Shown: positions 31,891 through 34,668 of the stretch, piece by piece | Layout of the letters: the number at the start of each line of letters is the position of its first letter | Position numbering within the stretch: position 1 is the first letter of the stretch | Position numbers and translations under genes: made by a program | The notes under the pieces: model-generated | Databases searched by the model: none | What the model saw: only the letters and a program-made list of their open reading frames with translations | What the model was told of the DNA's origin: nothing | NCBI RefSeq assembly: GCF_004358095.2 | Contig: NZ_SMZJ02000007.1 | Location: 92,169 to 126,836, forward strand | From: Seonamhaeicola sediminis | Lineage (GTDB): Bacteria > Bacteroidota > Bacteroidia > Flavobacteriales > Flavobacteriaceae | Length of the DNA stretch: 34,668 nt | Direction of reading: 5' to 3'

Positions 31891-31936
31891 CATTAACTAA
31901 TTCAAACTAACTAAACTAAAAAACTAAACTAAACTA
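31891..31936. repeat. short ctaa/ctaaa repeat tract
   Basis: The tract contains several imperfect copies of aactaa and ctaaa in 46 bp, with few G residues. It follows a -7-like box at 31875-31882. It may be slippage-derived or part of an untranslated transcript. Confidence 0.5.
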
Positions 31937-32094
31937 TGCTTTACTATAACTTTCTTCTAAATTTTAGAGTTAAATTGATTTCCAATAATTGTATTATCTA
32001 GTATTAGCTTGATAACCATATCGGTAGCAAATCAAATATAGTAAAAATAGCATTATAGTCGATAAAATGATTAAAAAAATCGATGAAATACACT

Positions 32095-32133
32095 AAAAAT
32101 AAAACCCCGAACCAAATTCGGGGTTTTATTTTT
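32095..32133 (-). terminator. intrinsic terminator of the secreted-protein gene
   Basis: A 17-bp perfect stem (32095-32111 with 32117-32133), ccccgaa/ttcgggg at its core, has a 5-nt loop and A/T ends suitable for termination in both directions. It lies 22 nt after the leftward gene's stop. Confidence 0.9.
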
Positions 32134-32154
32134 AGTTGTAATTAGTATTTAAGG

Positions 32155-34668
32155 TTATTTTTTTACAAACTTTTTAGATAAAGATTCTTCGTTGTTAAAA
32201 ATATTTATAAAATAAAGTCCGCTTTCTAAATTAATAACATCAATATCTTTGGCAATATTTTCTCCATATTTTACAACTTTACCTAAAGTGTTTATTATTC
32301 TATAAGAATATTTAGAGCTATTATTGATTCTAACTCTTAAGACGTTTTCAACTGGGTTGGGATGCAATACAAAATTAGCAGATTCACTACCATCAGAAAA
32401 GTTAGAGCTCTTACTTGTAGTAGTTTTGTTTGCTGAGTTGTTTACTATGCCAGTTATAATAACTTGATCTACATAAATATTATCGTTTTTGGCAGATGCA
32501 TTACACTGAATTCTAAATTGGCCGTTACTTATTAAAGTATACTGTGAACTGTCTAAAATGGCCACGGCATTAAAGAATGTATTATCGCCAAAATCTGCTC
32601 CTACTTGCCAGCTAGATACTGTTGTCCACCCACTACCATCATTGTATTGAAGCACTATACCGTCACTTGCCGAAAAACCATTGGAATAGAAATAGAAGTT
32701 TACCTCAATTTGATTGAATGGAGACAAATCAAATACAGGAGAGGTTATTGATGCAGAAACACCCGAATCTCTTAATCTAATTGCAGAAACACCTTCAAAA
32801 GCAAACGATCCAGAGTAGTAGAAAACATCTTTTCCCCCTTCTGTCCATCCATCAAAACCAGTTTCAAAAAAACCTTCATGAATTATAACGTCGCCTGGAG
32901 GACAAGCAGTACATACAGATCCGCCACAATCGACACCTGTTTCATCACCATTTTGAATACCATCAGTACAAGTGGGAGCTGCTAGGGTTGTGGTATTGGC
33001 TGTATTGCTTTGTCCAGAACTATTGCCAGCAGCATCTTTTGCAATAACATAAAATGCATAATTGGTATCTTCAGTTAGTCCTGTAACTTGGTAAGAAGTT
33101 CCTGGTATATTTATAATTAATGAACCATCTTGATAAATATCGTAACCAGTAACCCCAACATTATCCGTTGATGCATTCCAATCTAAATCAATTGTAGTTT
33201 CCGTTATATTAGAAGTACTTAAACCAGATGGTGTGGTAGGTGCTTCAGTATCAATAAAATCATTTGTTGTTACATTCACTTGATTGCTTTGTCCCGAGCT
33301 ATTGCCAGCAGCATCTCTAGCAATAACATAGAATCCATATGTGGTTGAGGGTGATAAACCAGTAACTTGATAAGAGGTATTAGCAACATTAATTATGAAA
33401 TTCCCATCTTGGAAGATGTCATAACCTGTGACCCCGACATTATCTGTAGATGCATTCCAGACTAAATCAGTTGTAAACTCCGTAGTGTTATTAGTAATTA
33501 AACCTGTAGGCGTAGTTGGAGCCTGGGTATCTGGTGGATCTTGAGTTGTGATGTTAGCAGTATTGCTTTGTCCCGAACTATTACCCGCTGCATCTCTGGC
33601 TATAACATAAAATGTATAAACTGTGCTAGGGGATAACCCAGTTACTTGGTAAGACGTGTTAGTAACATTAGCTATAAAACCGCCATTTTGATAAACATCA
33701 TAACCTGTTACACCAATATTATCTGTAGAGGCATTCCAAGACAAGTCTGTTGATGAATCTGATGTATTACTAGCGAATAAACCAGTTGGAGCAGAAGGAG
33801 GCGTAATATCAGGTCCAGTAGGCTCAATTGTAATTGTGTAATCCTCAACCTCTCCATCACTAAAGGATTCACAGGATGTAGGTGTGCCATTATACTTCAT
33901 ACTTACACGCATTCTAAATGAAGTTTCAGCTGCTGTTTGTGGTACAGTAAAACTTGTACTTATTTGACTGCTTTTGGTAGGGCTTTGTGATAAAATTTGC
34001 TCACCAGAGTCATCAAAATCCCCATCATAATTATAATCTATCCATATACCATAGCCTTCGCGTCTTGAACGACCAGTCCATTCTGGGGTGATAGTTATAG
34101 TATACTGGCTACCTTTCTCAACTGTAGTTGAAATATTAGTAAAATCTGAATATAAGGTAGGCCCCGATGAATTATTAATAGTATTTAATTGAACACGCCC
34201 TATATATTCTCGATTATTGCTACCAGAAGTTGACGCGCAATAATTTATTGATGTCGTTGTAAAAGTAATTGGGGAGCTATATGATGATTCTGAAGTATCA
34301 GGACAAACGCTACTAACTTGGGCTTCATATTGTGTTGAAGGTACTAAGTTTGATAATGTTACTGAATTACTTGAGGAGCTTTGCGTAATCCAGTTTGATG
34401 AACCCACCTCTCTATACTGATAGTTGTATGTAGAATTTTGGACTGTATTCCAGCTAATAGTAGCAGAAGACGGAGCTATATTAGAAGCAGTCAATCCAGT
34501 AGGAGGTTGCAAGCAAGGCGCGGGTAGTACCTCAAAAGATTGGTCTACATGTGCTGCAGCGTTATAGGTACTATTTCCAGCTTGACTAGCTCTTACGGTA
34601 ACAGTTCCAGTGGCACCTGTAAGGGTAACTGTATTACCAGAAACATTTGCAGGACCAGAAACAATCGA
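32155..34668 (-). CDS. large secreted multidomain protein with T9SS sorting domain (5' end outside window)
   Basis: The frame is open to the right edge, so at least 838 C-terminal residues are seen and the N-terminus and any enzyme domain are missing. In order: end of an Ig-like/bacterial adhesion repeat (VSGNTVTLTGATGTVTV, before 34515); a fibronectin type III (Fn3) domain (34250-34515); a GEVED-type beta domain ending FSDGEVEDYTITI (33825-34250); and three near-identical Fn3 repeats of 93 residues (32974-33810). A Cys-rich linker follows (CTDGIQNGDETG then VDCGGSVCTACP, 32901-32970), then a jelly-roll binding domain (about 32460-32890) and a type A T9SS sorting domain (LHPNPVENVLRV...GLYFINIF...KKFVKK). 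The protein should be exported, then anchored or released by the type IX system. It could be a protease, glycosidase or adhesin; the visible part does not decide. Confidence 0.9.
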   Translation of the reverse strand, partial: SIVSGPANVSGNTVTLTGATGTVTVRASQAGNSTYNAAAHVDQSFEVLPAPCLQPPTGLTASNIAPSSATISWNTVQNSTYNYQYREVGSSNWITQSSSSNSVTLSNLVPSTQYEAQVSSVCPDTSESSYSSPITFTTTSINYCASTSGSNNREYIGRVQLNTINNSSGPTLYSDFTNISTTVEKGSQYTITITPEWTGRSRREGYGIWIDYNYDGDFDDSGEQILSQSPTKSSQISTSFTVPQTAAETSFRMRVSMKYNGTPTSCESFSDGEVEDYTITIEPTGPDITPPSAPTGLFASNTSDSSTDLSWNASTDNIGVTGYDVYQNGGFIANVTNTSYQVTGLSPSTVYTFYVIARDAAGNSSGQSNTANITTQDPPDTQAPTTPTGLITNNTTEFTTDLVWNASTDNVGVTGYDIFQDGNFIINVANTSYQVTGLSPSTTYGFYVIARDAAGNSSGQSNQVNVTTNDFIDTEAPTTPSGLSTSNITETTIDLDWNASTDNVGVTGYDIYQDGSLIINIPGTSYQVTGLTEDTNYAFYVIAKDAAGNSSGQSNTANTTTLAAPTCTDGIQNGDETGVDCGGSVCTACPPGDVIIHEGFFETGFDGWTEGGKDVFYYSGSFAFEGVSAIRLRDSGVSASITSPVFDLSPFNQIEVNFYFYSNGFSASDGIVLQYNDGSGWTTVSSWQVGADFGDNTFFNAVAILDSSQYTLISNGQFRIQCNASAKNDNIYVDQVIITGIVNNSANKTTTSKSSNFSDGSESANFVLHPNPVENVLRVRINNSSKYSYRIINTLGKVVKYGENIAKDIDVINLESGLYFINIFNNEESLSKKFVKK
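32974..33810 (-). repeat. three tandem 279-bp Fn3-coding repeats
   Basis: Repeats at 33810-33532, 33531-33253 and 33252-32974 are each exactly 93 codons. Shared segments include WNASTDN, GVTGYD, TSYQVTGL and DAAGNSSGQSN. Equal length and strong identity point to amplification by recombination within the gene. Confidence 0.85.

Larger units (their letters stand above)
31827..32154. other. intergenic region between hisS and the secreted-protein gene
   Basis: These 328 bp hold a hairpin at 31830-31850, a lone -7-like TAGATTTG on the plus strand (31875-31882), a run of short ctaaa repeats (31891-31936), AT-rich DNA without a gene, and a strong terminator at 32095-32133. The longest plus frame after the repeats is only 21 codons. 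Confidence 0.6.

Overview
The window is a low-GC chromosomal segment from a member of the Bacteroidota, almost certainly a marine-type Flavobacteriaceae. The evidence is a type IX secretion (T9SS) C-terminal sorting domain, Bacteroidota promoters (TTG about 20 nt before TAnnTTTG), lineage-typical families (OstA-like protein, multi-copy DUF349 protein, DUF6495-type protein, tandem DUF368 proteins), an rpsF-rpsR-rplI operon without ssb, and a CrtW-type carotenoid ketolase. Nearly everything is housekeeping. I see no prophage, CRISPR array, transposase, rRNA or tRNA.

Layout. 1-436: non-coding, with a GC-richer foldable element at 91-170 and a possible promoter for acnA. 437-2704: aconitase and its terminator. 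2935-3639 (-): carotenoid ketolase. 3830-4603: mazG. 4604-4925: non-coding, but with one of the best promoters in the window. 4926-7175: a forward cluster of a GNAT acetyltransferase, a 63-residue protein, proC and proB, ending at a perfect 38-bp palindrome. 7256-17065 (-): a leftward block running in transcription order OstA-like protein, class III aminotransferase, TPR protein, two overlapping DUF368 transporters, aroE and the DUF349 protein. 17166-21803 (-): rdgB, rsh (RelA/SpoT), a Fur-family regulator and purA, ending in a strong hairpin. 22054-22359: a ribosome hibernation factor. 22405-22878 (-): rlmH. 23005-27320: nadC, then yihY-priA with a promoter of its own. 27454-28149 (-): a LytTR response regulator. 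28347-29450: rpsF-rpsR-rplI. 29523-29990: a DUF6495-like protein. 30207-31826: hisS. 32155-34668 (-): the C-terminal part of a large secreted adhesive-type multidomain protein that continues past the right edge.

How the genes fit together. The reverse block mixes envelope functions (OstA-like protein, DUF368 lipid-carrier translocases) with aromatic and amino-acid metabolism. The rdgB-rsh-fur-purA block puts (p)ppGpp synthesis and hydrolysis next to an adenine-nucleotide enzyme that (p)ppGpp is known to inhibit, and the ribosome hibernation factor lies just beyond it.

The two most unusual features are changes inside ordinary genes. The OstA-like protein carries an extra C-terminal jelly-roll/carbohydrate-binding-like domain of about 140 residues. 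Histidyl-tRNA synthetase carries a long insertion (about 100 residues, including a normally short variable linker) between class II motifs 1 and 2. I did not find a convincing wholly new multi-gene system. The best leads are these two proteins, the structured element at the left edge, the promoter without an obvious gene at 4644-4675, and a 34-residue secreted-peptide ORF at 21884-21988.
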